Origin: Pinibacter soli | Lineage (GTDB): Bacteria > Bacteroidota > Bacteroidia > Chitinophagales > Chitinophagaceae | Direction of reading: 5' to 3' | Assembly (NCBI RefSeq): GCF_029961145.1 | Contig: NZ_JASBRG010000007.1 | Span: 1,997,575-2,061,574 of the forward strand | DNA: 64,000 nt | In this document: piece after piece, positions 26,351-34,623 of the stretch | How the letters are laid out: every line of letters starts with the position of its first letter | Position numbering within the stretch: the first letter of the stretch is position 1 | Made by a program: the position numbers and the translations under genes | Notes under the pieces: generated by a model | Seen by the model: only the letters and a program-made list of their open reading frames with translations | Told to the model about the DNA's origin: nothing | The model's database searches: none

Positions 26351-26477
26351 AAAACACTTCCTTATCTCCTTCTCTCTGTGAAAAAATACTCCGTTGCCTC
26401 TGTGGTAAAACGCTGAGTTAATTCTTCATTAAAAAATCTTAGTGAAACTTTGTGCCCTCAGTGCCTTAGTGGTAAAA
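26351..26477. repeat. Unpaired repeat arms, CTCTGTG and CCTTAGTGG words
   Basis: Two right-type arms lie in tandem: CCTTCTCTCTGTGAAAAA followed by CTCCGTTGCCTCTGTGGTA (26351-26408), and CTTAGTGAAACTTTGTGCCC followed by CTCAGTGCCTTAGTGGTA (about 26430-26473). The matching left arms are absent here but present at 23723 and 55348. The rest of the 26247-26546 gap shows only a 12-bp palindrome TTGCGATCGCAA (26305-26316). Confidence 0.65.
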
Positions 26478-26546
26478 AGATCAGAAGCATCCCCTCATGC
26501 TCTCTCAACAACTCAAAACAACTAACTTTACCAAAACGATTATACC

Positions 26547-27905
26547 ATGTGGTTAAATAATATTCTCGAAACGATTGGCAATACTCCGCTGATAAAACTT
26601 AACAAGATCACGAAAGATATTCCTGCGACTGTACTGGCTAAGGTAGACTATTTTAATCCGGGCAACTCTATTAAAGACCGTATGGCTATAAAAATGATAG
26701 AGGTGGCAGAGAAAGAAGGCAAACTAAAACCGGGAGGTACCATCATTGAATGCACAAGCGGCAACACCGGAATGGGACTTGCTTTAGCAGCATGTGTAAA
26801 AGGTTACAAATGTATTTTCACAACAACTGATAAGCAGTCAAAAGAAAAAATGGACATTCTGAAAGCTGTGGGTGCAGAAGTGATTGTTTGTCCTACAAAC
26901 GTTGAGCCCGATGATCCGCGCAGCTACTATTCCATCGCAAGAAGACTGGCGAAAGAAATTCCTAATTCTTTCCATTGCAATCAATATGATAACCTCGCTA
27001 ACAGACTGGCTCACTACGAAAGTACTGGTCCTGAAATATGGGAACAAACGGAAGGAAAGATCACGCATCTGGTTTGTACTGCAGGAACGGGTGGCACTGT
27101 TACTGGTACAGCGATGTATTTGAAAGAAAAAAATCCCAACATTCAAGTGTGGGCGATTGACGTATATGGTTCGTTGCTTACAAAATTCTTCAATACCGGC
27201 GAGGTGGACATGAATGAAGTTCACCCTTATGTTTCTGAAGGTTTTGGCGAAGACTTTGTTCCCGACAACTATGACATGAGTGTGATCGATCGCTTTGAGC
27301 AGGTAACAGATAAAGATGGCGCAGTGATGGCAAGACGCATTGCAAAAGAAGAAGGTCTGTTCTGTGGATATAGTGCCGGCAGCTGTTTACAGGGCTTGAT
27401 GCAATTGAAGGACAAGTTGAAAAAGGATGATCTGGTGGTGTGTATTTTCCATGACCATGGCAGTCGTTATGTAGGTAAAATTTATAACGACCAGTGGATG
27501 ATGGAGCGCGGGTTCCTTGATGTAAAATCTTTTAAAGATATTGTCAACGGTAGAAAGAATTCACAGAAGCTCGTTTCTATTCAGCCGACAAATACTGTTG
27601 CTGAAGCTGTTGAAATGATGAAGAAATACGACATTGAACATATTCCTGTTTTTGATAACGGCAACATTGCAGGATCAATCAGTGAAAACGGTTTGTTCCA
27701 AAAAGTATTCTCCAATCCCGATATCAAGAATGCAAAAATCCAGGAAGTAATTGAACACGCATTTCCTATCGTGGATTTCAACACACCGGTTGAGAAACTT
27801 GGTACATTGATCAACAAAGAAAATGGCGCAGTGCTTAGTAAAGATGAAGCTGGCAACTACCATATCGTGACCAAGTATGACGTGATTAATGCGCTGGGGA
27901 AGTGA
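26547..27905 (+). CDS. Cystathionine beta-synthase-like PLP enzyme with C-terminal CBS domains
   Basis: 452 residues. Residues 1-320 are a fold-type II PLP enzyme of the cysteine synthase/cystathionine beta-synthase group: NPGNSIKDRM with PLP-Lys43, TSGNTGMGLA for substrate, and GTGGTVTG for the PLP phosphate. Residues 335-450 hold two CBS motifs (VSIQPTNTVAEAVEMM and a second to the end), which bind adenosyl ligands in the human enzyme. It likely forms cystathionine from serine and homocysteine in transsulfuration, or cysteine from O-acetylserine; sequence alone does not decide. A TAACTTTA box lies 16 bases before the ATG. Confidence 0.9.
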   Translation: MWLNNILETIGNTPLIKLNKITKDIPATVLAKVDYFNPGNSIKDRMAIKMIEVAEKEGKLKPGGTIIECTSGNTGMGLALAACVKGYKCIFTTTDKQSKEKMDILKAVGAEVIVCPTNVEPDDPRSYYSIARRLAKEIPNSFHCNQYDNLANRLAHYESTGPEIWEQTEGKITHLVCTAGTGGTVTGTAMYLKEKNPNIQVWAIDVYGSLLTKFFNTGEVDMNEVHPYVSEGFGEDFVPDNYDMSVIDRFEQVTDKDGAVMARRIAKEEGLFCGYSAGSCLQGLMQLKDKLKKDDLVVCIFHDHGSRYVGKIYNDQWMMERGFLDVKSFKDIVNGRKNSQKLVSIQPTNTVAEAVEMMKKYDIEHIPVFDNGNIAGSISENGLFQKVFSNPDIKNAKIQEVIEHAFPIVDFNTPVEKLGTLINKENGAVLSKDEAGNYHIVTKYDVINALGK

Positions 27906-27935
27906 GCACGCAGATGACGCAGATTAGACTAATTT

Positions 27936-28033
27936 AAATAACTGAATAACTGATTGACTGAATAACTGAGTGGTTCATTTTTGATTTTGCACTACAACTT
28001 TTAACCACTCAGTTATTTAGTTATTCAGTTATT
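27936..28033. repeat. Intergenic inverted repeat, AATAACTG word family
   Basis: AATAACTGAATAACTGATTG and ACTGAATAACTGAGTGGTT on the left (27937-27975) mirror AACCACTCAGTTATTTAG and TTATTCAGTTATT on the right (28003-28033). Between the CBS-enzyme stop and the left arm there are also CGCAGATGACGCAGATTAG words (27908-27928). Confidence 0.85.
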
Positions 28034-28041
28034 TTCGCCCA

Positions 28042-28629
28042 ATGAAACTAGCTAAATACCTTCTCTACGTTTTTCTTGCATGGTTCATCATCCATACAAT
28101 TGTCATTTGTGTCGACGGAATTTTCAATAAAGAACATGCTGCTGATATTGCTATTGTTTTGGGCAATAAGGTGAACGAAGATGGTACACTATCACCAAGG
28201 CTTAAAGCGAGGCTGGATAAGGCAAAAGAGCTTTATACCAAATCTCTCGTGAAGAAAATAATTGTAAGCGGCGGACTTGGCAAGGAAGGCTTCTATGAAG
28301 CTGAGAAAATGAAAACTTACCTCAATGAAAACAACATTCCTGATTCGCTAATCATTGTTGACAATCGTGGAGACAACACCGCATTCTCTGTTGGAAATGC
28401 ATACAGAATGCAACCGGTTTTAAAATACAATAGTATTACTGTTATTTCCCAATTCTATCATATTTCACGCACAAAATTACTATTTCACAAAACAGGTATC
28501 AAGAACGTTTACGGAGCGAGTCCTTCGTACTACGAACTTCGTGACTTGTATTCACTAGTGAGAGAATTTTTCGGCTATTATTATGCATTGTTGTTTGTAA
28601 GCAAAGAACAAATGATCAATCCAAGATAG
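28042..28629 (+). CDS. DUF218 (SanA/ElyC/YdcF) family membrane protein
   Basis: 195 residues. One N-terminal membrane helix (about 4-25) is followed by a DUF218 domain: ADIAIVLGNKVNEDG, SPRLKARLDKA, KIIVSGGLGKEGFYEAEKM, DNRGDNTAFSVGNAY and the late VISQFYHISRTKLLFHKTGI. Family members SanA and ElyC of E. coli support envelope integrity and lipid-carrier-dependent polymer synthesis. The domain should face the periplasm. A second, only distantly similar member lies at 34624-35373. Confidence 0.87.
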   Translation: MKLAKYLLYVFLAWFIIHTIVICVDGIFNKEHAADIAIVLGNKVNEDGTLSPRLKARLDKAKELYTKSLVKKIIVSGGLGKEGFYEAEKMKTYLNENNIPDSLIIVDNRGDNTAFSVGNAYRMQPVLKYNSITVISQFYHISRTKLLFHKTGIKNVYGASPSYYELRDLYSLVREFFGYYYALLFVSKEQMINPR

Positions 28630-28640
28630 GAGCAACAATT

Positions 28641-28795
28641 CGCACGCAGATGACGCTGATCTAACTGATTTACACTGATCTTATACTGAAATCTTACATA
28701 AAATAAAAAAACAGCAAGACTAAACAATCTTGTTGGTTTTATTTTATTAGAAATCTATCAGTGAAAATCAGTTAGATCAGCGTCATCTGCGTGCT
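28641..28795. repeat. Long intergenic inverted repeat, CGCAGATGACGCTGATC words, with inner terminator-like hairpin
   Basis: GCACGCAGATGACGCTGATC and TAACTGATTTACACTGATC on the left (28642-28680) mirror the right arm at about 28755-28795. Inside, AAATAAAAAAACAGCAAGAC pairs with TCTTGTTGGTTTTATTT (about 28700-28747), a terminator-like stem between convergent genes. Confidence 0.85.
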
Positions 28796-28797
28796 CT

Positions 28798-31116
28798 TTA
28801 CTCCGGCAGCACGATCGTGAACTTTGCTCCTACGCCGCGTTTGCCTTCGGCTTTAATCACGCCGTTGTGGTTCTCGACGATCTTTTTACAAACCGCCAAA
28901 CCGATACCGGTGCCATTGTATTTATTCTTATCATTTAATCGTTGAAAAATCAGAAAAATTTGTTCAGCAAATGTCTGATCAAAACCAATTCCATTGTCTT
29001 TAAAAGTCAGCTCAACATAATTGCGATTGCTGCTTTGTAATAATGGATATAGCTTCAACTCTTCACGTGGCAGAACCCTCGCTGAAATTTCGATAACAGG
29101 ATTTTCGTTTGAAAATTTTAACGCGTTCCCTATTAGATTAAAGATCAATTGATTCATCTGAATGGGAATTGCCTTTATGCGAGGCATTAAACTTTTTATG
29201 ATCTTCGCACCTTTTTGCTCGATCAGCACTTCGAAATCATTCACTACGTTCTCCAGTACCTTGTTGAGATCGACGGTATCAAACTTTTCATCCGTTTTGT
29301 TGATGCGTGAAAAATTGAGAAGATCTTCGATCAGAACAGACATTCTTCCCGCAGATGAAATCACTTTTTTGATGTAAAGTTTTCCATCAAAGCCAGGTTC
29401 ATCTATTTTTTGCAAAACAAGGTCCGAGAAGGTTTGAATTTTACGTAACGGCTCTTGCAGGTCATGACTGGATACATATGCAAACTGCTCCAGCTGCGAA
29501 TTTGATTTTTCCAACTGATCATTGGCTTCCTGCAGATCTCTTGTGCGTTCAGCTACTATCCTTTCCAGATCCTCGTGAGCGATCTTGGTTGCCTGTATAT
29601 CCATGCAAGAACCGATGTACCCTTCAAAAAGCCCTTCCGGCGTATATCTCGGCACGCCTGAATTTGCCACCCATCTGTAAACGCCATCATGCCTTTTCAT
29701 CTTAAATTCAATGGTAAAAGGTGTGCGTTCGTTGAAGTGAGAAGTATACTCCTCCAATACCATTTCGCGTTCCAGCAGATGAATATCTTCCTGCCAGCCA
29801 TCGCCCAACTCTTCATCAAGCGATCGACCGGTAAACGACAACCATTGTCTATTTAGAAATGTAAATTTTCCATTTGTATCTGCCACCCAAATTTTCACCG
29901 GCGCAGTGTTCGCCATTGTTCGGAAACGCTCTTCGCTTTCCCGCAAAACCTCCACCATGCGCTTGCTTTCGGTAATATCCATCACTGTTCCCAAAAGACG
30001 CACCGGCGTTTTGTTGTTGTCGTACAACATTTCGCCGCTTGCTTTTATCCAGTGAATACTACCATCCTGATGTATGATGCGTATCTCATAGCTAAGTTTG
30101 CCAGTTTCTCTGGCAATGCGGTGCGCCTCCTGTACGACCTCTATGTCTTCCGGAAGCACCTGGTCAAACAAATGGACACGTGTGACACTTTCATCTTTGT
30201 TGAAACCAAAAATTTCCTTAAGTCTTGGTGAAATGTCGCCGTAAAAATTTTCCAGCAGATTAAGATCGAAGGTGCCAAGATTAGTGGCCCTTATTGCAAG
30301 GAGCAATCGTTTTTCGTTTTCCTCTGCTTTTAGTCTCGCTTCTACCTGGTCAGTAACGTTGTTTAACGTCATCATTATCCCCTGAACGGTTGTGCCATCC
30401 TTTTCGAAAAGCGGTGCGTATGTAAAATCGAAATATAGTGTAGCGATGTGAGTTTTCATATCAACGTATGAGACGCCTTCCGTCTCACTGTATGTGACAC
30501 CACTATCATACACATTCAGCAGAAGTTGGGGAAAGCGCTGATGTTCCAGCCTGGGAAATATTTCCAACAACTTCTTGCCCAGCACTTCGCTTTCTTCCTT
30601 TTGCCAAATCTTCAGCATCGCGGGGTTTATCAATTCCACTTTCAACTCCCTTCCTCTCAAAATGCCCATGGCAATAGTTGATTGCATTACCAGGCTGCGG
30701 AACTGTTTTTCACTTTCCTGCAAAGCATGCGACTCCTTCACAGTTTTGGTAACGTCTGTTGCTACCACCACTATTCTGTCTACAATACCTTTACTGTTAC
30801 GAAGCGGCTGATAAACAAAATTGAAATAGACCTTTTCCCTGTTTCCTTTTCTCACAAGATCAACCTCGAACTCGTGTCCGTGATAGGCTATACCGGTTGA
30901 CATAACCCCGTCCAGCAAGGGCTTTATGTTTTGATTGACCAGTTCGGGAAGGCTTTCAAACAAAGACCTATTAATAAGTTGATCTGCTTTTTTATCTACC
31001 ACTTCAAGGTATAGATCATTAGCATGCTCAACGATATAATCCGGCCCACACAGAATCGCTATGGCAATAGGAGATTGCCAGACCAGTTGTTCTACTGATA
31101 ATTTTTCTTCAATCAT
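28798..31116 (-). CDS. Multi-PAS sensor histidine kinase
   Basis: 772 residues, no membrane segment. Four PAS/PAC units in tandem span about 10-515 (visible repeats such as LLGTVMDITESK and YIGSCMDIQATK end PAC motifs), then a coiled coil RTRDLQEANDQLEKSNSQLEQ, the HisKA box SSHDLQEPL with His551, and a HATPase with DNGIGFD and GTGIGLAVCKKIV. This is the phytochrome-like HWE-free class common in Bacteroidetes that responds to intracellular cues. There is no receiver domain or adjacent regulator. The stop codon is followed within a few bases by the CGCAGATGACG repeat. Confidence 0.92.
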   Translation of the reverse strand: MIEEKLSVEQLVWQSPIAIAILCGPDYIVEHANDLYLEVVDKKADQLINRSLFESLPELVNQNIKPLLDGVMSTGIAYHGHEFEVDLVRKGNREKVYFNFVYQPLRNSKGIVDRIVVVATDVTKTVKESHALQESEKQFRSLVMQSTIAMGILRGRELKVELINPAMLKIWQKEESEVLGKKLLEIFPRLEHQRFPQLLLNVYDSGVTYSETEGVSYVDMKTHIATLYFDFTYAPLFEKDGTTVQGIMMTLNNVTDQVEARLKAEENEKRLLLAIRATNLGTFDLNLLENFYGDISPRLKEIFGFNKDESVTRVHLFDQVLPEDIEVVQEAHRIARETGKLSYEIRIIHQDGSIHWIKASGEMLYDNNKTPVRLLGTVMDITESKRMVEVLRESEERFRTMANTAPVKIWVADTNGKFTFLNRQWLSFTGRSLDEELGDGWQEDIHLLEREMVLEEYTSHFNERTPFTIEFKMKRHDGVYRWVANSGVPRYTPEGLFEGYIGSCMDIQATKIAHEDLERIVAERTRDLQEANDQLEKSNSQLEQFAYVSSHDLQEPLRKIQTFSDLVLQKIDEPGFDGKLYIKKVISSAGRMSVLIEDLLNFSRINKTDEKFDTVDLNKVLENVVNDFEVLIEQKGAKIIKSLMPRIKAIPIQMNQLIFNLIGNALKFSNENPVIEISARVLPREELKLYPLLQSSNRNYVELTFKDNGIGFDQTFAEQIFLIFQRLNDKNKYNGTGIGLAVCKKIVENHNGVIKAEGKRGVGAKFTIVLPE

Positions 31117-31227
31117 TTACTTTTGACACAGTATTTTGTAAGAGGAATACTTAACTGTAACAGTATGTTTTTAGGTATTGTAATTTAAGGAAAAAGAAAC
31201 AGCAAATATATCTCGACATTAATTTTA

Positions 31228-32088
31228 TTATTTTCTAACCACCTTAACCATTCTGTCTTTACCCTGCAGATCTTTCCTCACCTGCACTGTTTCGAACCGT
31301 TCATTGGTAAAAATATCTGCCACACTATTCGCCAGCGCCATATGAGTTTCCATATAAATGGTTCCTTTTGTTTTTAGATGTTGTGCCGAAAAATCAGCAA
31401 TGGCTTTATAAAAAATCAATGGATTTTCATTTTCAACAAATAGCGCCAGATGTGGCTCGAAATCAACAACATGTTTTTCCATCTCCACTATTTCTTCATT
31501 TGGAATGTAAGGCGGATTGCTTACGATCACATCAAAGGTTCCAAGTTGCTGCCAGTTTGCTGCATTCAAAAAATCCAATTGACGGAACCGAACATCAGTG
31601 TTCAGTGTTTTCGCATTTTGCATAGCAACACTCAGCGCCGCCTGGCTGACATCGCAACTGTTTACAGCTGCCCATGCAAGATTTTTTTTCATAGATATAG
31701 GGATGCAGCCACTGCCCGAACCAATATCCAAAATGGAAAAATCATCCCGTTGTTTGTTTTGAAAATCATTCACCACCCATTCCACCAACTCTTCTGTTTC
31801 CGGCCTTGGAATAAGCACGGCCTCATTTACATAAAATTTCATACCATAGAACCAGGCCTCGCCCAAAGCGTATTGCACCGGACGGTGTTTCAAAAGATCG
31901 CTACTTACCTGTTCAAGTTTTGCTATTTGCATTGCAGAAAGCTCCGAGTGCTTGTTTACAACACGGTCAATCTTTTTCCAGCCCGTAATATTTTCCAATA
32001 CCCAATCGGCAATATTTGCAGCTTCGCGTGAGTCGTACACGCCTGAAAGAAGCGAAAAAAGGTGCTGCTGGTGGTCGTTAAGCGTCAT
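31228..32088 (-). CDS. prmC: Release factor glutamine methyltransferase PrmC
   Basis: SAM-dependent methyltransferase that modifies the Gln of the GGQ motif in RF1 and RF2. The 286-residue length is normal. The N-terminal helical domain recognises the release factor; LDIGSGSGCIPISM is SAM motif I and SNPPYIP is the NPPY catalytic motif that binds the Gln amide, preceded by RPETEELVEW. Divergent from ribD; its own -7 box ends only four bases before the ATG. Confidence 0.94.
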   Translation of the reverse strand: MTLNDHQQHLFSLLSGVYDSREAANIADWVLENITGWKKIDRVVNKHSELSAMQIAKLEQVSSDLLKHRPVQYALGEAWFYGMKFYVNEAVLIPRPETEELVEWVVNDFQNKQRDDFSILDIGSGSGCIPISMKKNLAWAAVNSCDVSQAALSVAMQNAKTLNTDVRFRQLDFLNAANWQQLGTFDVIVSNPPYIPNEEIVEMEKHVVDFEPHLALFVENENPLIFYKAIADFSAQHLKTKGTIYMETHMALANSVADIFTNERFETVQVRKDLQGKDRMVKVVRK

Positions 32089-32092
32089 GATT

Positions 32093-32100
32093 CAAAGATA
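32093..32100 (-). promoter_or_regulatory. -7 box of prmC, four bases from its start codon
   Basis: The minus strand reads TATCTTTG from 32100 to 32093, then AATC and the ATG. This is an exact TAnnTTTG match and predicts a leaderless transcript. Confidence 0.6.
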
Positions 32101-32105
32101 GGACA

Positions 32106-32230
32106 ATGCTTAACGCCAAATGCCTAACGCTTAACGCGGTTTCAGCGCATCATCCTGCTACCAATAGTATAGACTGCCGCACAATCAGGCTTTTGGCGTT
32201 AAGCGGTCTGTGTTAAGCATTAAGCGTTAA
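32106..32230. repeat. Intergenic inverted repeat, TTAACGC word family
   Basis: ATGCTTAACGCCAAATGCC and TAACGCTTAACGC (32106-32138) mirror the right side (about 32188-32230), where GGCGTTAAGC, GTTAAGCATTAAGCG and GTTAAC occur. It is placed between two divergent promoters, so it cannot simply be a terminator. Confidence 0.75.
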
Positions 32231-32234
32231 CCCT

Positions 32235-32242
32235 TATCTTTG
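32235..32242 (+). promoter_or_regulatory. -7 box of ribD
   Basis: TATCTTTG, an exact TAnnTTTG match, 11 bases before the ribD ATG and directly after the repeat. Confidence 0.6.
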
Positions 32243-32253
32243 CCCATCTACAG

Positions 32254-33306
32254 ATGACCTCCCACGAAACATATATGCATCGCTGCATTGCACTGGCAAA
32301 AAATGGCGCCGGGCATGTAGCTCCCAACCCTATGGTGGGTTCTGTGCTTGTGCATGAAGGCCGTATCATTGGAGAAGGTTTTCACCGGATATATGGCCAG
32401 GCGCATGCAGAAGTGAATTGCATCAATTCGGTAAAGGAAGACGACAAACATCTCATTCCTCAAAGTACTATTTATGTTTCGCTGGAACCCTGTGCACATT
32501 TTGGCAAAACACCGCCTTGTGCAGACAGAATCATTCATGAACGCATTCTCAAAGTAGTAGTTGGCTGCCGAGATCCTTTTAAACAGGTAGATGGAAAAGG
32601 AATTGAAAAATTGCAGAATGCTGGTGCAGAAGTAACGATGAATGTTTTGGAAAATGAATGCCGTGAACTAAACAAACGCTTTTTTACTTTTCATACAAAC
32701 TATCGCCCATACATTATTTTGAAATGGGCGCAAAGCAACAATGGTAAAATCGGAGGTTCGGATTTTAAACGAATCAATATCAGTAATGATTTTTCCAACC
32801 GGCTCGTTCACAAATGGAGAAGCGATGAGGCGGCAATCATGGTGGGAACCAACACTGCATTTCATGATAACCCTTCTCTCACAACACGCCTGTGGAAAGG
32901 CTCCGATCCGGTGAGGATATTTCTTGACATGGAACTGAAAGTGCCGTCAACACACCAAATTTTAGACAATTCTGTTCGAACAATTATTTTCAATAAACAT
33001 AAGCATTCGCAAACTGAAAATATTGAATACTATCAAATAAGCGAAGACACGAGCATTGTTCATCAGATTACAAATGCTTTGTATCAATTGCAAGTTCAAA
33101 GTGTGCTGATCGAAGGCGGCACACGTCTCCTGCAATCTTTTATAGATGAAGGATATTGGGATGAAGCAAGAATAATTACAAACGATGAATTAATGATTGA
33201 CGAGGGCATTCAAGCGCCTTCATTGACCAACGCCCTAAAAACCGACGAACTCAGGTTGCTTACTGACAGAGTCGATTTCTTTACTAATAACAGTAGATCT
33301 TTTTAA
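32254..33306 (+). CDS. ribD: Bifunctional riboflavin biosynthesis deaminase/reductase RibD
   Basis: Catalyses the deamination and NADPH-dependent reduction steps after GTP cyclohydrolase II in riboflavin synthesis. The N-terminal deaminase domain (about 1-145) has the zinc site His51-Ala-Glu53 and Cys80/Cys89 (PCAHFGKTPPC). The C-terminal reductase domain (about 148-350) contains WAQSNNGKIGG, MVGTNTAFHDNPSLTTR and IEGGTRLLQSF. The 350-residue length is usual. The next gene starts 6 bases after the stop, so the two form an operon. No FMN riboswitch is apparent upstream. Confidence 0.95.
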   Translation: MTSHETYMHRCIALAKNGAGHVAPNPMVGSVLVHEGRIIGEGFHRIYGQAHAEVNCINSVKEDDKHLIPQSTIYVSLEPCAHFGKTPPCADRIIHERILKVVVGCRDPFKQVDGKGIEKLQNAGAEVTMNVLENECRELNKRFFTFHTNYRPYIILKWAQSNNGKIGGSDFKRINISNDFSNRLVHKWRSDEAAIMVGTNTAFHDNPSLTTRLWKGSDPVRIFLDMELKVPSTHQILDNSVRTIIFNKHKHSQTENIEYYQISEDTSIVHQITNALYQLQVQSVLIEGGTRLLQSFIDEGYWDEARIITNDELMIDEGIQAPSLTNALKTDELRLLTDRVDFFTNNSRSF

Positions 33307-33312
33307 CCAAAC

Positions 33313-33921
33313 ATGAGCGACCAGGAATTTTATTATACGATCGACAAAACAGCCGTTGCAGAATATAAGGACAAAGGAAGCAAGTTTATTGCCTATGCTT
33401 TTCCCATTAAGGATGCAGATGATTTTAAAGCAAGACTGGCAGAGCTGAAGAAAGAACATCCCAAAGCCTCGCATCATTGCTTTGCTTATCGCCTGGGATT
33501 AGATGGCAATAATTTCCGCGTGAGCGATGATGGTGAACCTTCGGGTACTGCCGGCAAACCAATTCTTGGCCAGATCGATAGTAAGCAACTAGTAAATACA
33601 CTTGTTGTAGTGGTGCGTTACTTTGGCGGCACATTACTCGGCGTCCCGGGTTTGATCAATGCCTATAAAATGGCTGCTTCATTGGTTTTGCAGGTGTTGC
33701 CTCTTTCACAACGTCCCGTTGAAGTTTCGTACAAAGTTGATTTCGATTATACTTGCATGAACGACGTAATGATGATCGTTAAACAAACGGGTTGCACGAT
33801 CATTAAACAAGAAATTCAACTATTCAGCCACTTAATAATAGGTATTCCAAAAACAAGACTGCAAGAGGTTGTATATAAATTGGAAGAGTTGCGGAATGTG
33901 GAAGTGAAGAAAGTTCCGTAA
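33313..33921 (+). CDS. IMPACT/YigZ family protein (UPF0029)
   Basis: 202 residues. An N-terminal IMPACT domain (about 15-120) carries KGSKFIAYAFPI, ASHHCFAYRLG, NDDGEPSGTAGKPIL-type sequence (here VSDDGEPSGTAGKPIL) and VVRYFGGTLLGVPGL; a C-terminal DUF1949-like ferredoxin-fold segment follows. The family is very widespread; YigZ is proposed to bind translation-related or nucleic-acid targets, without a settled function. It lies 6 bases after ribD. The stop codon is followed directly by an inverted repeat. Confidence 0.9.
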   Translation: MSDQEFYYTIDKTAVAEYKDKGSKFIAYAFPIKDADDFKARLAELKKEHPKASHHCFAYRLGLDGNNFRVSDDGEPSGTAGKPILGQIDSKQLVNTLVVVVRYFGGTLLGVPGLINAYKMAASLVLQVLPLSQRPVEVSYKVDFDYTCMNDVMMIVKQTGCTIIKQEIQLFSHLIIGIPKTRLQEVVYKLEELRNVEVKKVP

Positions 33922-34071
33922 TGTGGAAATTTGAAAATGTGCTAATTTGAAAATTCGTTCGGTGTAACATTAGGTGTTATCTAATGACAGCGTTAAGGGC
34001 TGACGATTATTAATGACAAATGATCGACCTAAAGCATTTTCAAATTAGCACATTTTCAAATTTTCAAATTA
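33921..34071. repeat. Intergenic inverted repeat, ATTTGAAAATGTG word family
   Basis: AATGTGGAAATTTGAAAATG and TGCTAATTTGAAAATTC (33921-33956) mirror CATTTTCAAATTAGCACA and TTTTCAAATTTTCAAATTA (34036-34071). The right arm encodes the last codons (Asn-Asn-Leu-Lys-Ile) and stop of the convergent GNAT gene. Similar words occur unpaired at 2734-2769. Confidence 0.85.
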
Positions 34072-34568
34072 TTCAGCTCTGCTTCCATGAAAATCACACC
34101 AGGCAGAGGGTTGTGGTAGTACGGGTCGATCGTGTAAAACCCGTGGCGTTTGTATAAGTTAATCGCGGGTTGCATTCTTCTTAAAGTATCGAGCCACATG
34201 TGCGTGTAGCCGAGTTGTCTCGCTTCTTTGCAAAGTTCTTCCACCAAAATATTTCCAATTCCATGCTTTCTAAATGCAGGTTTTACATACATGCGTTTCA
34301 TTTCACAAAATGCATTTCTATCTGCTGTGGCGGCTAAATGATAGTGAGGTAAGATAGGCTGAAGTGCAATACATCCTGCAACTTCTTCATCTACGAAAGC
34401 TAGTAGTATCAAGCCTTTGGGTGGACCATACTTTAGCAACGGCTCTTCCAGTTCCGACTGCACTGATTGAAATGATAAGTCCTCTCCCAACTCAACAAGA
34501 TATTCTTTTGTGAGCTCCAGAAAAAGATCAAGTTTGTTGTGATCGGTTATTTTTTCGATTGTTATCAT
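34056..34568 (-). CDS. GNAT family N-acetyltransferase
   Basis: 170 residues with a full GNAT core: GCIALQPI strands, the CEMKRMYVKPAFRKHGIGNILVEEL region including the R-x-x-G-I-G acetyl-CoA loop, LGYTHMWLDTLRRM and a final YKRHGFYTIDPYY. It resembles small-molecule or amino-acid acetyltransferases common in soil bacteria; the acceptor is unknown. Its C-terminal five residues are translated repeat sequence, suggesting that the original stop was overwritten. Confidence 0.87.
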   Translation of the reverse strand: MITIEKITDHNKLDLFLELTKEYLVELGEDLSFQSVQSELEEPLLKYGPPKGLILLAFVDEEVAGCIALQPILPHYHLAATADRNAFCEMKRMYVKPAFRKHGIGNILVEELCKEARQLGYTHMWLDTLRRMQPAINLYKRHGFYTIDPYYHNPLPGVIFMEAELNNLKI

Positions 34569-34603
34569 TCTTCACTATTGAGACCGGTTGATCGGTGGGT
34601 AAG

Positions 34604-34620
34604 GGCGAATGCATTTCGCC
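34604..34620. repeat. GGCGAA...TTCGCC palindromic element
   Basis: GGCGAA (34604-34609) and TTCGCC (34615-34620) around TGCAT form a short perfect stem next to the stop codon of the DUF218 gene. Its sequence resembles the element at 12639-12657. Confidence 0.55.
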
Positions 34621-34623
34621 ACA

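Noticed and set aside
31450-32031. A 193-codon plus-strand frame inside prmC
   Set aside because: Antisense to the NPPY and SAM motifs of prmC.
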